Shown: positions 43,353 to 56,381, numbered from the stretch's first letter. The stretch: DNA of 64,000 nucleotides from Cymodocea nodosa (GCA_036874045.1 CM072336.1:16859001-16923000), one strand, 5' to 3'. Notes: a model not told the origin generated them from the letters alone. Numbers and translations: made by a program.

Positions 43353-45139
43353 TGTTAAGACCCTAGTATTTTGATAATGCAAAAACCTATGTGAGGAAAC
43401 CAAATTGTATTTCACAGGTATGTTAGCTCAGCAAAAGATCAGAAAGTAGACGAATAGATGGAGAAAGTTTCAGAAGATATTGCTATAGAGCTACAGGAAA
43501 ATCGGACAGTTGTAGGTCTAAGTATCCGAAGAGCAAGTTCAAAGCAGCAGCAATACTATCGGATAGTTAGAAGAATAACTATTCGATTTTACAAAGCCTT
43601 CGGAGAGTTATTTAATCAGACAGCTAAAGGGATTGAATGATCGATAGTTAAGGAGATAACTATCCGGAAGCTTAAAGGACTTTTTGGAGAGTTACAGGTA
43701 TAACTATCTGAAAGTTAAGTCATTCAATAAACCACGTGCGGAAATACAAAACGGAAGCTTAAAAGACTTGTCAGAGAGTTAGATAACTATCTGAGTTTTC
43801 TTTTCGAAGAGTTAGATAACTATTCGAGTTTTTCGGTAAGTTACAAGCATAACTTTTTGGAACTTAAGTCATTTTATTATGCACGTGCAAAATGGAGGAA
43901 GTCGGCAGTTGAAAGTTTAAATGGGAAAATCAGAGAGTTAGGATAACTATCAGAAATTTAAAAGAGAGTTTCGATAAGTTACAGTTTAACTATCCGAAAC
44001 TTAAATCAGTGAATTTCCCACGTGCAGAAATCCAAACAAATGCTCAAATAGGTTTTTGAAGAGTTAGAAGGATAACTATCCGAAATTTCAAAAGAGTTTC
44101 GGTGAGTTACAGTTTAACCATCCGAAACTTAAGTCATCGAATTTCCCACGTGCAGAATTCCAGATCGTGGCTCAAATAAGTTTTCGGAGAGTTAGAAAAA
44201 TAACTATCCAAAATCTTGAAGAATTTCGGTGAGTTACAGGATAACCTTCCGAAATTTGACAAAGTCAAGTATACAATTGTTCGGTGAGTTACAGTTATAA
44301 GTATCCAATTGGATGACAGCTCACACTTAAATATTCTAGAATCCTACCTGGCAGTAAAGGATAAGTGATCTTTCGGTGAGTTACAGTTACTCTTCGGAGA
44401 GTTGCATAGCTAACTATCCGAAAGAACAGAAAAATCGGTAAGTTGACTTGAAACGTTTTTCTAAACGGTCACTTGCCATATTGGGACTTGATCCTAATTA
44501 AGTATAGTAGAATACATCCGTTGGAAGAAAATATGATCATTGTACATATCAGGTATATATACAAGATACGGACAACGGATTTAAAATAACTTTTTGCCAG
44601 ATTAATTACTGATATAGAAGAAAGCTCAAATTCAGTTCAACAAAGAATTGATTGAAAGCTTGATTTACAAGAAGATTCTTAAAGCTCTCCATGTGCTAAA
44701 AGTCTGATCCAAGAAGGATCATTTGGTTTGTGGCTTCAACCTAAAAGCTACATTCAGTTGTTGGTTTGAGTTTCGACTTGAAAACTCAAGAGGTTGGTTT
44801 TCTGGAGTTTATACCTGAAAACTTCTAAGTGTTGGTTTTTTGGAGTTTATACCTGAAAACTTCTGTGTGATTGGTTCTTGCTTCGACCTGAAAGCAAGTG
44901 TATAATTGTTGAGACACTTAGTGAAGCCCAAGTGACCCTTGGGGGTGGACTAGCCGAGTTGATAAACCACCTAAAATTCTCTTGTGTTTCTTACCTTTAT
45001 TTTCGCTATGCATGATATTTTTATGTATTTATTACTTGTGCGAATTGATTAATCAAATTAGTTAGTAAAGTGAAAAATAGGAATAAATTCACACTATTCT
45101 CCATTCACCCCCCTCTAATAAAGCCATTCGTTCCTAACA
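43353..45139 (+). repeat. E11: solo LTR of a SIRE-like copia
   Basis: 1787 bp, from TGTTAAGACCCTAG to CGTTCCTAACA, with the perfect 5-bp target duplication AAATT at 43348-43352 and 45140-45144. Uninterrupted relatives (15510 in E5, 27600 in E7) show the empty site. It contains about ten GAGTTA..ATAACTATCCGAAA units at roughly 120-130 bp spacing, four CACGTG boxes (near 43733, 43880, 44020 and 44150), the CCCTTGGGGGTGGACTAGCC tract near 44940, and the TTCACCCCCC end. No internal region is left, as after LTR-LTR recombination. Orientation is opposite to the host E10. Confidence 0.95.
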
Positions 45140-45144
45140 AAATT

Positions 45145-48060
45145 AGTGTTCAGAGTTTTTGATGCTCAATAAGCTTTATGTTCAATTTCAGCTAATAAAT
45201 GACAACTTTTTCCATATACTAGCTTAAAAGGTGACATACCTAACCTTGTCTTATAAGCAATTCTATAAGCCCAAAGTGCATCTATCAATCTATTAGCCCA
45301 ATCTGTTCTAGTAGGATTTACTACTTTTTCTAAGATTAATTTAATTTGTTTGTTTGCATTTTCTACTTGTCCACTTGTTTGCGAATGATATGATGTTGCA
45401 ATTTTGTGATTTACTCCATATCTGTTCATTAAGGTTTCAAAACTTCTATTACAGAAATGAGTTCCTCTATCACTGATAATAGCTTTAGGTATTCCAAATC
45501 TGGCAATTATACTAGTTCTTATAAAATGTATTACCACTTTGTTGTCATTAGTTTTTGTAGGAATAGCTTCTATCCATTTAGATACATAATCCACCCTCAA
45601 CAATATATAATTAAATTGATTAGACATAAGAAATGGACCCATAAAATCTATTCCCCACATATCAAAGATTTCAACCTCAAAAATAGGATTAAGAGGCAAC
45701 ATATTCCTCTTTGATATTCTTCCTATTTGTTGACATTTTAAACAACTTAAGCAATATTTATGAGCATCTTTGAATAGTGTTGGCCAATAAAATCCACATT
45801 GCAGAATTTTAGTGGTAGTTTTCCCTGAACCAAAATGCCCTCCACATGCTTGGTCACGACAAAAAGACAATATGCTCTGATATTTAGTTTCTGGAACACA
45901 CCTCCTTAAAACTAGATTAGGACATTTCTTAAATAAATATGAGTCTTCCCAATAGTAATATTTTACTCTTGAAAAGAACAATTTCTTATCCTGTCTATTC
46001 CAATCTTTAGGTGTTAAACTAGTAACTAAGTAATTAACTATGTTCGCATACCAAGACATTGTGTTAATGGTCATTAATTGTTCATCAGGAAAATTATCCT
46101 TAATTTCAATATTTGATTTTTCTATTTGTAATCTTGATAAATGATCTGCTACTACATTCTCACAACCTTTTTTATCTTTAATTTCTATATCAAATTCTTG
46201 TAATAATAATATCCATCGAATCAATCTAGGTTTGGTCTCTTTTTTTGCTATTAGGTGTTTTAAAGCTGAATGATCTGTACTATCACTTTAGCTCCAATCA
46301 AATATGATCTAAACTTTTCTAAGGCAAACACAACAGCTAATAGCTCTTTTTCATTAATTGTATAATTAGCTTGAGCATCATTTAAGGTTTTTCTTGCATA
46401 ATGAATTACTCTAGGAGATTTTTCTATCTTCTGTCCCAACACTACTCCTACAGCAAAATCAGATGCATCACACATTAATTCAAATGGATGACTCCAATCA
46501 GGTGCTTGAATTATAGGAGTTGAAATTAAGCTAGTTTTAAGCTTGAAAAATGCTTCTTTGCAATTTTTATCAAAATTGAATGGGACATCTTTTAATAGAT
46601 TGGTTAAAGGTCTAGCTATTTTGCTAAAATTTTTAATAAATCTTCTATAAGATCCAGCATGTCCTAGAAATGATCTAATATCTTTTATTGATTTAGGTTC
46701 TGGTAGATTAGAAATTACTTCTATTTTAGCTTTATCTACTTCCAACCCTTTCTTTGAAACAACATGTCCTAAGACTATTCCATTTTAACCATGAAGTGAC
46801 ATTTTTTCCAATTTAGAACCAGACTTTTTTCCACACAGCATTTTAATACTTGGTCTAAATTGTTTAAACACACTTCATATGAAGCATAAACAGTAAAATC
46901 ATCCATAAATATTTCTAAAAAATCTTTAGTCATTCTAGTGAATATGCCCTGCATACACCTTTGAAAGGTGGCTAGTGTATTGCATAATCTGAATGGCATT
47001 CTCTTAAAAGCATAAGTTCCATTAGGACAAGTGAAAGTTGTTTTCTCTTGGTCCTCTAATGCCACTAGGACTTGGTTATATTCTGAATACCTGTCTAGGA
47101 AACAAAAATATTCTTGCCCTGTTAACTTCTCTAGCATTTGATCTATGAAAGGTAAGGGAAAATGATCTTTCCTAGTTACTACATTCAGCTTTCTATAGTC
47201 TATACACACTCTCCAGCCTGATTGAATTCTAGTAGGTATAAAGTCTTGACTTTCATTCCTAATAACTGTTAATCTTGATTTCTTAGGAACTACATAGTTT
47301 GGACTAACCCATGAGCTATCATAAATCAGATAAATTATGTCATTATCTAACCATTTAACTATTTCCTTCCTGACTACTTCTTTAGGGTTTGGATTTAATT
47401 TCCTCTTAGGAATTCTAACAGGTTTAGCATTCTCTTCTAAATATATGTGGTGGTAGCATAAAGTTGCACTTAACCCTTTTATATCAGTCATAGTCCATCC
47501 TATTACTTCTTTATAAGTTTTGACTACATCTTTTAATTTAGCAATTTGATCCTCTTTTAAATCTGAAGCAATAATGATTGGACATGTTCATTTTTCTTTC
47601 AGAAATATATAGGTTAATTTAGGAGATAAAGGTTTTAATTCTAATTGTTGCCCATCAGAAGCTAGAGCTCCTAATTAAACGTCATCATTTTCTAAATTAA
47701 TTTCTTCCTAATCTCCTTCTATATTTATGCTTTCACTTTACTCTAAAGTTTCAGAATTAAGTTGCCTATTTAACTCTTCTTGAATCACATCATCTAGAAT
47801 ATCTCCTTCATCCTCTAAAAAATCTATGGTATATAAGGACATTTCTAACTCCTCAAACTTTTCTGGTTTGAAAATATTTAATTGAGTATCCTCATTACCA
47901 TATGATAACTTCATTACTCTAGTTTTACAATTAATAACAGCCCTTGATGTTGCTAAAAATGGTCTTCCCAAAATTAAAGATGTATCACTATTTTTATGCT
48001 TAATTTGTTGGGAATCCAAAATTACAATATCAATAGGATATATGAAGTTTTTTATTTTAA
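45145..48060 (-). pseudogene. E10 pol: protease end, RT, RNase H, integrase (gypsy)
   Basis: From right to left: LILGRPFLATSRAVINCKTR near 47910-47975; a linker; RT with IRIPKRKLNPNPKEVVRKEIVKWLDNDIIY (about 47335-47425), FLDRYSEYNQVLVALEDQEK (about 47035-47105) and the catalytic [10 protein letters not shown] near 46885-46915. RNase H has [18 protein letters not shown] near 46425-46485 and [17 protein letters not shown] 352-residue open stretch (45166-46224) follows, with integrase zinc-finger CLKCQQIG near 45730, GIDFMGPF near 45645, SDRGTHF near 45455 and [15 protein letters not shown] near 45340-45385. Broken in a few places and split by E11. Confidence 0.9.
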
Positions 48061-49300
48061 TTAAGACATCCTCTATTTTTCCTCTAGGGTATCTTATCCT
48101 TCTATTAGCTAATTGAATAACAGTCCTATAGGAATTAAGCCTTCTAATCCTAAGGATGCAAATATATCACTTGGCATAACATTTATACTTACACCTAAGT
48201 CTATTACGGTTCATTCTAGAATCGTATTTCCTATGGTGCATGATATAATAGGGATTTCAAGATCAACTAACTTTTTAGGAATCTGTGGCAAAAATAGGGA
48301 ACTACTTTGCTTAGCTAAAAGACTTTCCTTAAAACTTTTCACTCTCTTTTCTTAGTACATCAATTCTTAAGAAATTTAGCACAAGGTGGCATTTTCTGCA
48401 ATAAATCTAACAAAAGAATGTTAACTTGTACTTTTTCAAAAATTTCTTTAATTTTTTCTTGTTTTTTAGGAAATGTTTGTTGTAATCCTTCAAGATAGGG
48501 TGCTAATGATTGTGATTTAAAAGATTCTTTTTCTTTCATTTGATTTGTTTAATTATTTTTAGTCTCATTTGTAGATTTGGATTTTTCTTCATTAATTTCT
48601 ATATTTTCAAATATTACATTTTCATTATCATTTTGGTTTTTGTTCTTATCCACCGTCATATTATTTTCATTTTGAATTCTTGATGGTATATCAGTTCCAG
48701 ATCTTAATGTTATACATACATCTTCCAGATTTTCGTTACTTTCTTAATGTTCTTATATATCATTTTCGTGATTATGATCTTCAACTGTTTTTAGTCTTAA
48801 ATTGCACTCTTTAAATTCTCTTACATTGGTATTTTCTTTTATTTGTATGTCTTGCAAATTATGCATATCTATAAAATTATAATTTTCATTTGTGTTGTCC
48901 TATTGCATAACTTGTAATTTCATTGTATATTCTTCCAATGCTTTTAGTTTTCTTTCCGGATCATCTAATCTCATTACATTCAATTTTTGATCAATTTTCA
49001 TTATGATTTTTTCGGTTTCGTAAATGATATCAATTTTAGGTTCTAAATATGCTTCCTTATGGATTAATTGGTTGACTTCTTGTTGCTGACACATAAATTG
49101 TTCCAGTTTGTCCATGTTTTACTCTATGTTATGCTCTAGTCTATCATACCTATCTCAAACTTCCTTGTCTCTCAACATATTACACATTCTAAGCTGACCA
49201 TTAGTTGGGTAAACTATTGGATTCTCATACTTAGATCTATTATAGTGAAGATAATTCATTTGTTGTTCATGCGATCTAACCATTTGTAATCATTTCAGTT
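48061..49300 (-). pseudogene. E10 gag and protease region (gypsy)
   Basis: Counterpart of 23335-24740 in E7. From right to left: the start near 49290 with the MVRSHEQQMNYLHY-like opening, a coiled-coil-like stretch with DKLEQFMCQQQEVNQLIHKEAYLEPKIDI (about 49020-49115) and KIDQKLNVMRLDDPERKLKALEE. Then an Asn/Glu-rich linker, the MPPCAKFL region near 48370-48400 and the retropepsin-like part near 48100-48250. Broken in several places. Confidence 0.78.
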
Positions 49301-49471
49301 TCAAAAATCAGAAATGTCGTGACCTTCCAAATTGCAGAATTCACATATGCTAACGACATGTTTCAAAAATCTTTGAGTATAAGCATATGTCATATTCTCC
49401 ATTATAGAAGAAAGCACACAACACTCTTGCTATTAAAACAAAATAGTACTTACAATTGCTTAGCTTCTCAA

Positions 49472-49490
49472 TTCCCCGGCAATGGTGCTA
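49472..49490 (-). other. E10 primer-binding site (Athila type)
   Basis: Minus strand TAGCACCATTGCCGGGGAA, close to TGGCGCCGTTGCCGGGGAT, the tRNA-Asp-type site. It directly adjoins the LTR end and lies about 200 bp before the gag start. Confidence 0.8.
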
Positions 49491-51583
49491 GAAAACTTGT
49501 ATGGTGTTTTAGGCAACACTAGAGAACTTGTTTAGTTCCCAGGCAATAATGCCATAAAACTTGGATTTATTAACTTTTGTTTTTAACTTGGTTAATTTGT
49601 CTTTATGCTTATATCAATAATTTCTTTTTAGAAGTAAACAAACAACCTTTCACACAAATTAGATATTAATTCCAATTTATATTTTAACTACAAATGCATA
49701 GTGTATATTGTATTTGTGTGCAAGTACTGGTCGATCCCACAGAGAATTGAGTAAGAATTGTGTACTGTTCCATTTTTTATATTATACTTAATTTGTTCAG
49801 TAATCACTCCGTTGAGTTATAGTTAACACAATGGACTAAGTTCGTGAAGTTATGGCTAACTCAACGGACTAATCTCGTGGACTTAAGTTAACTTCATGAG
49901 CCTATCTTTCCAGTTTAATATTGCTATTTACAGAGGAATTCGGCCAACCATTGGGCGGTTCCACAAATTGTAAATAACATCAATTAAGCTCTTTAATGCT
50001 TGTTAATATTAGATTTATCATTAAGCAATAATAACATTTAAATATTTCAAATAGTAACCATTAAAATCTTGAAGTACTTGGAACGAATCAATTTTAGTAA
50101 ATTGTAATACTATTTTCTATTTTCTGAATCAAACAAACATAGAACATTCACAATACTGACAATGATAACTTTAATCACGATACAAAACAAACAATACAAT
50201 ACTTAAATACTAAATATAAAAAAAACAGATAAGTTGTTGTTTTTAGTATTTTTGTTTTGAGATGTTCATGAAAATGGGTGAAAGGTGGAATGTAAAAATC
50301 TCTATCGATAGTAAATACTTCCATCACTACATGCTACATAATTACACCATTGAAAACTTAATCACTTACAATTCTACCTCCTCTCCCTATAGAATCGCAA
50401 GTCCAGAATTACAAAATGATCTCCTCTTCAGCATACTGGCATCAACTCGAAACCAAGGCTAGAAGCTTTACGATCTCTTGAGATATGAGTCGGTACTTGG
50501 TGAAAATGACTTCCCTTCCTGCGACGTGATCACTCCTCACAGTGGTTGCTAGGCACCGTGTTTGGCTCGGAATCGATTATAAATCAGAAAAGTATCCTCA
50601 CAGACCTCCGATGGTTGGTGATTATGATAATGTTAGTGATGTTGGTGAATTGTTGGTGATGGTGTGGATGCTTCAGTGAACTTTCGACGTTGCCTGTAGT
50701 TAGCGCGGTCCTCCACCATTACACACACTGCCACACACCGCCAACCACCCTTCTTCGTTTTTTCTCCTCTTCTTTTATATTTCTTCAATAGTAACTGCTT
50801 CTACTTTAGATGATCGGTTGAATTTCCTTCATTCAGATCAATGATGGAGATTTATTCTCCTTTCCACGAGTGAATTCCTATGTGATATGTGTAATCATAG
50901 TTTTCATTCAAATATCCTATTTCTGTAATCGCTACAGTGGCATATTAGAAAATAAATGGTTCGTGGAGTTATAAATAACTCAACGGACTTACTTCGTTGA
51001 TTTAACTATAAAACATGTGCAATAAAGAAATAAGCTGCTAACATAACACATTACCTTAGTGTGTATTCATGTAATTCAACACGTACAGTTATGCTAACTT
51101 AATGAGTTAAACATGTGCATCTCACGTGATATACTAAAGCATTTAAATTCAACACGTGCATAATTTTAACTTAACAAGTTCAAATATTTCGAATACTTAC
51201 GAACCTAACTATCTGATGCCCAGATGCATTTCAGATAAATAATAGATAACTTACCAAAAATCCACTTAAGTATTATGATTTCAACATGTGTACTTCAGGA
51301 AATAATAAAATATTCTTTAAAACATAACTGTCTGGTACATTAAACATAACTCTCTGAAATAACAGAAAATTCGGATACTTAAGAATTTCACAGCCTGCAA
51401 TTTACCAACAGTTCAAAAATATACTAAATTAACATTAATTCCTTGAAATTATGTAGATTCTTTCATTAAAGCATATAATAGTGCAATTATAACATAATGA
51501 CTTAATTCTCATATGATAAGCTAAATATTATGTAATTAACCATCATTTAACCATTAATATTATGCACTTTTTCATTCTAAACA
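49491..51583 (-). repeat. E10 5' LTR (Athila family)
   Basis: Begins TGTTTAGAATGAAAAAGTGC at 51583 and ends ACAAGTTTTC at 49491 before the primer site. TATA box complement at about 50772-50783. R/U5 tract (GGCATCAACTCGAAACCAAGGC and neighbours, 50390-50600) is shared with E6 and E7. A short partial duplication of the LTR end is visible at about 49491-49560 (CTAGAAAACTTGT.TGG, CTAGAGAACTTGTTTAG, CATAAAACTTGGATTT). Confidence 0.88.
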
Positions 51584-54500
51584 ATACCCCACATCAAATA
51601 TTTCAACTTCAATAATTAGTGTAAGCGACATCATATTTCTTCTAGTCAATCTTCCCGCTTTTTGACAATCCATACAATTCTTAACATAGAAGTATGCATC
51701 CTTATGCAATGTGGGCTAGAAAAAACTACATTGAAGAACTTTAGTTGTAGTCTTAATAGGGTTAAGATGACCACCAGTAGGTTGGTCATGACAAAAAGAT
51801 AACACACTATGAATTTTCATATCTAGAATGCATCTCCTCAAAATCAAATCAAGGCCTTACTTATAAAGATAGGGGTCATCCCAATAAAATTCTTTGACCC
51901 TAGCTAAAAATCTCTTAATATCTTGCCTTGACCAATTGCTAGTTAGTTGTTTTGTCATAAGATAATTCACAATATCTGCAAACCAAGGGATTGGAGTTAT
52001 AGCCATCAACTGCTCATCAAGAAATGATTCATTAATGGGTAACTCCCTTGGGGGTGTGACAATACGAGACAAGTGGTCGGCAACTACATTCTCACATCCT
52101 TTCTTATCTTTTATCTCCATATCAAATTCTTGCAAGAGAAGAATCCATCTAACTAATCTAGCCTTAGCATCCTTTTTAGCTAATAAATATTTAATGGCAG
52201 AGTGATCAATGAAAATGATAACCTTAGAGCCTAACAAATAAGATCTAAACTTCTCAAGAGTAAAAACTATAGCTAAAAATTCTCTCTATAATTGTATAGG
52301 TCAATTGGGCTGCATTAAGAGTTTTACTAGCATAATAGATTATCCTAGGTAATTTATCAATTCTTTGTCCCAACACAGCACCAATTGCATAATCTGATGC
52401 ATCACACATCAACTCGAATGGTTGAGACCAATCGGGTGGATACACAATAAGTGCTGAGGTGAGGACTCCCTTAAGTTCATCAAAGGCATCTAGACATTCT
52501 TTAGAGAATTCAAATTTATTATCCTTTGATAATAAACTAGTTAAAGGATGGGCAATCTTACTAAAATCTTTAATAAACCGTCTATAAAACCCAGCATGAC
52601 CCAAAAATGCTCTTATATCCTTAACAGACTGACTGAGGAGGTGGTAGGTTGGCTATCAAGTCTACTTTGGCCTTATCTACTTCCAACCCATTCTTAGAAA
52701 CAACATGGCCCAACACAATTCCATGTTGTACCATGAAGTGGCATTTCTCCTAATTTAAAACCAAATTTTTCTCTATACATCTTTTTAAAACCAGTTCTAA
52801 ATTCTTAAAACAAATATCAAAGGAAGATCCTACCACAAAAAAGTCATTCATAAAAATCTCTAAGAAGTTATCAATCATGTCCGAAAATATTCCAGTCATA
52901 CACCTTTGAAAAGTTGTATGAACATTACACAAACAAAAAGGCATGCGCCATAATGCAAAAGTACCAAAGGGACATGTGAATGTGATTTTTTCTTAGTCAC
53001 AGGGTGTTACAGGAATTTGGTTATATCTAGAATAACCATCTAGGAAACAATAATATTCTTGCCCAGCTAACTTCTCTAACATTTGACCCATAAAAGGCAA
53101 GGGAAAATGGTCTTTCCTAGTGGCGGTATTAAATTTCCTATAATCAATACACACCCGCCATCCTGTTTGCACTCTAGTAGAGACTAGTTCATGATTACTA
53201 TTTTCTACAACTGTGATACTAGATTTCTTTGGGATAACCTGAACAGGGCTAACCCAAGGACTATTAGAAATTGGGTAAATGATATCATGATCTAGCCACT
53301 TAATAATTTCTTTTCTTACCACATCTTTTATATTAGGATTCAATCTTCTCTATGGGATCCTAGATGGAGTAATATCACTATCCAAGTGAATTCTATGTTG
53401 GCATAAACTAAGGTCAATTCCTTTAATGTCGGCCATGATCCAACCAATGGCCTCCTTATGTTCTTTTAAAATTATCAATAACTTCTCTTCTTGCTCTCTA
53501 GAAAGATGGGAAGACAAAATAACTGGCAAGGTATTCTCTTTTCCCAAATAGGCATACTTAAGGTCTTGAGGCAAGGGTTTTAGTTCAAGAGAATGTGGTT
53601 CTACAATAGATAGTTTCTTAATCTCTCCTAAATCTCTTTCTAAAGGTTCTATATAATTTAATTCAAAAATATTATCACTCTCACCAATGTCATCATCTAA
53701 GTCATAGATATGTGCTAGATCAACCTCATATTCTATAGGTGGATAATCTTCATCTTTAGATAAACTACAATTTTCTACCCCCTCACCTTCATCCATAATG
53801 TTTAATAAGCACACATTAAAATTTTCATTATCTAAAATTTTAACTTCTAGGTGAGATTTAAAAATATTTAAATCAACCTTAGCATCACCATATGTTATTT
53901 GCATAAATCCATCTCTACATCCTATATATGCATCTGCTGTGGCTAGGAAGGGTCTTCCTAAAATAAGGGATACATTCTACTTTCTACCAGGTGAAGGTTG
54001 ATTTTCTAAGACAATAAAGTCTATGGGATAAACAAAATCTTTAATCTTAATTAATATGTTCTCAATAACTCCTAAGGGAGTTCTAAAAGAATGGTCAGCT
54101 AGTTGAATGAGAACCTTAGTGGGTTGAATACCATTAAGTCCTAGGTTCACATAAACACCAGACGACAACATTTACTCCTACTCCCAAATCTATCAATGCT
54201 TTATCAAAATAGGTATCTCCAATTGTACAAGAGATGGTTGGAGTACCTAGATCACTAAACTTTTTAGGCAAGTCTTGGCAGAAATAGGCGCTAATGGATT
54301 TAGCTAAGCACACTTTCATAGGTGTCTTCCTAGCTCGCTTCTTTGCACATAACTCCTTTAAGAACTTGGCATAGGTAGGTATTTGCTCTATTGCATCTAG
54401 TAAGGGAATATTAATCCTAACCTGTTTAAAGATTTCTCTCATCTTATTACTTTGGTCAATATCCTTATATGGAGTTCTTAATCTATGGGGAAAAGGGGCA

Positions 54501-54869
54501 GGTTGACTTTCTAAAGGAATACCTACCTTGGATAACTTACCTTTACCCTTTTTATCACCCAATAAAATTTCATTTTCAGATTCTTTATTTAGTTGATTAG
54601 ACGAACCTAAATCATCTATAGGAACACTCATTGGTACAAGAGAAGGAGTTTCCTTTTCAGGAATGCTCACGTCTCTCCCGAACCTTAGAGTAACATAAGT
54701 TTCAACTGATTCATCCTCAACTAAGAATGTTGATCTTAAATCTATGATTTCATAACCATCTATGTCAATGGGGGCACTAGAGGCTTTTGCTAAGTTTAGT
54801 AAATCCATAGAGGTGTTAAGTTCAATAATTGCCTTAGCTAAGTTGACTAAAGATTCAACACAAGGGATA
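51584..54869 (-). mobile_element. E12: Athila-type gypsy of a second family
   Basis: Pol remnant cut on the left by E10 (inside integrase) and on the right by E13 (upstream of protease). It shares domain order and motifs with E7/E10, but the sequence is clearly a different family: for example, its linker lacks the NEDTQLNIFKPEKFEELEMS stretch and reads YGDAKVDLNIFKSHLEVK instead. No LTR of its own is visible. Broken in several places. Confidence 0.85.
51584..54869 (-). pseudogene. E12 gag end, protease, RT, RNase H, integrase start
   Basis: From right to left: gag/protease part with IPLLDAIEQIPTYAKFLKEL (about 54345-54415), CTIGDTYFDKALIDLG near 54185-54230 (retropepsin-like), and IQLADHSFRTPLGVIENILI near 54065-54110. 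RT has SPVQVIPKKSSITV near 53220, CIDYRKFNTATRKDHFPLPF near 53115-53160, LAGQEYYCFLDGYSRYNQ near 53020-53070 and EIFMNDFFV near 52840-52865. RNase H has [18 protein letters not shown] near 52370-52425. Integrase zinc-finger part near 51650-51900 is cut by E10. Confidence 0.86.
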
Positions 54870-56381
54870 TGTTGAGTATTTTGTTTTGATGATGTATGCT
54901 GAATGAAAGTAATCATATTTGCTTAATTACTATTACTTGTGAAAGGAAATTAAGAACATCAATTAATACAAAAAAAGTTTACTAATATAAATATTTATCT
55001 ATATTGGATCTAAAATTATACTAAGTTAAATAACTAGTCATTTCGTTGCAGTAATTTCTCATTTAACTAAACATTAAGTTAACGTGTGTTTTTATTGAAA
55101 AGCATGATATATTTTAAAGTTATATTTTCTATATCATGAACAATGCACATTTTAGACAACTCGTTAAGTTAGAGTGTTATTTGTATAGAGGTCACGTGAG
55201 AACTCGTTAAGTTAGAGGCTTAAAGGTTAAAATAGGTCACATGAGAACTCGTTAAGTTAGTGAGTAAAAGAAGAGACGAACTCGTTAAGTTAGTGTTGTA
55301 CACGTGGTGAAATTAAAGGTTACGAATGTTATATTGTATCACGTGAGTTGCACATGTTTAACTCATTAAGTTAACATAACTGCACGCATTGAGTTGCTAT
55401 ATTGAACACTAAGGCAATGCATTAGGTTAGCATTACAAACTTAAGTTGTCATTATTGCATATGGTAAAATTCTTATTATAAAAACATTTCTTTATTACTG
55501 GTTCGTTGAGTTATCGTAACACCACGGACTTAGTTCGTTGAGTAAGCTACAGTACTTATCATGTGAGTTGTCACATAAGGAACTTGTTAAGTTAGAAATG
55601 TTAAGTTATATATCTACTTGTTTCACTCGTTTAGTTGACATTAACACAACGGCTTATTATTACACTTGATGAAAAATTTTGGACAAGAAAGTTTATTTTG
55701 CAGGAAATTTTTTAGAGATCCAGGATTGATGATTAAAGAAAATTCAAAATGTAAACGTGGGTTAGAACGTGTGTATTTCGATGAAGGAAAAAGAGAAGAC
55801 GTGAAGAAGTGGAAAACTGATACTGATTAAACATGGAAGATATGCATGAAATGAAGATACAATACAAAAGGCATAGAATTCTCGTTGATCAATTATCCCT
55901 ACACACCAAACGAAAAATCTTTTCAGGGATCAAAAACACCTCTTCGGGGAAAAGCTCTCAAATGGAAGAAAATTCAATGACGTAGGAAAGGTCAAATTTA
56001 TGTCACTAAATATCTGAAGTATTAGGAGAAAGCAAATTCGGTCAAGTAGAGAAAGACAAGATATTTGTCACTAAAGAATTGCTGAAGAAGAAAAAGAAGA
56101 AGAAGAAAGATCTCAAATAAGGAGAAATATTTTAAATTTCGCAAATTAGTTTTCTCTATTTGTAGTTATGAAATTGTATAGATGAAACATGGTATCAATA
56201 TATAATTGCATCTACAATTTCTGAGGAGAATTGAATTGTATATTGTAATTGAAACCTTGAATAAAAATGATTTTATGAAAATAGTGTCTCAACTTGTTTT
56301 TGAGTATTGAAGGTTCAACTATAATCGAAAATGTTGAAAAACACAATTCACCCTCCTCTTGTGTAGCCATATGATCCTACA
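54870..56381 (+). repeat. E13 5' LTR
   Basis: Starts TGTTGAGTATTTTG and ends ATGATCCTACA. The end TTCACCCTCCTCTTGTG... resembles E4's LTR end. It has ACTCGTTAAGTTAG repeats (55150-55400), CACGTG boxes, and AATAAA at 56260-56265 as possible polyadenylation signal. The matching 3' LTR is not visible, so no age estimate. Confidence 0.9.
55105..55560 (+). promoter_or_regulatory. Athila-LTR-like block inside the E13 copia LTR
   Basis: Collinear with 21475-21900 of the E7 gypsy LTR, in the same sense orientation. Anchors: CATGATNTATTTTA (55105 and 21475), CACATGAGAACT (about 55238 and 21600), CACATGTTTAACTC (55351 and 21714), CACTAAGGYAAYGC (about 55425 and 21769). Identity by eye is 70-78% over the best parts. 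It includes three ACTCGTTAAGTTAG units and CACGTG boxes. Lies in the presumed U3, so it may set promoter activity. Confidence 0.72.

Larger units (their letters stand above)
41240..51583 (-). mobile_element. E10: Athila-like Ty3/gypsy, mirror of E7
   Basis: Read leftward: 5' LTR (51583 to about 49491), Athila primer site, gag, protease, RT, RNase H, integrase (split by solo LTR E11), repeat spacer and aORF, which is cut at about 41240. It is the same family and arrangement as E7 in inverse orientation, with integrase segments about 90% identical in protein by eye. It inserted into the integrase of E12: E12 sequence resumes at 51584. No 3' LTR is visible. Broken in many places, though less than E5 or E7 in pol. 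Confidence 0.88.

Noticed and set aside
43440-44420. Regularly spaced repeats (TAACTATCCGAAA every 120-130 bp) suggestive of a CRISPR array
   Set aside because: Unit words are short, diverged and embedded in a copia LTR with TG/CA ends and target duplication, in plant nuclear DNA.
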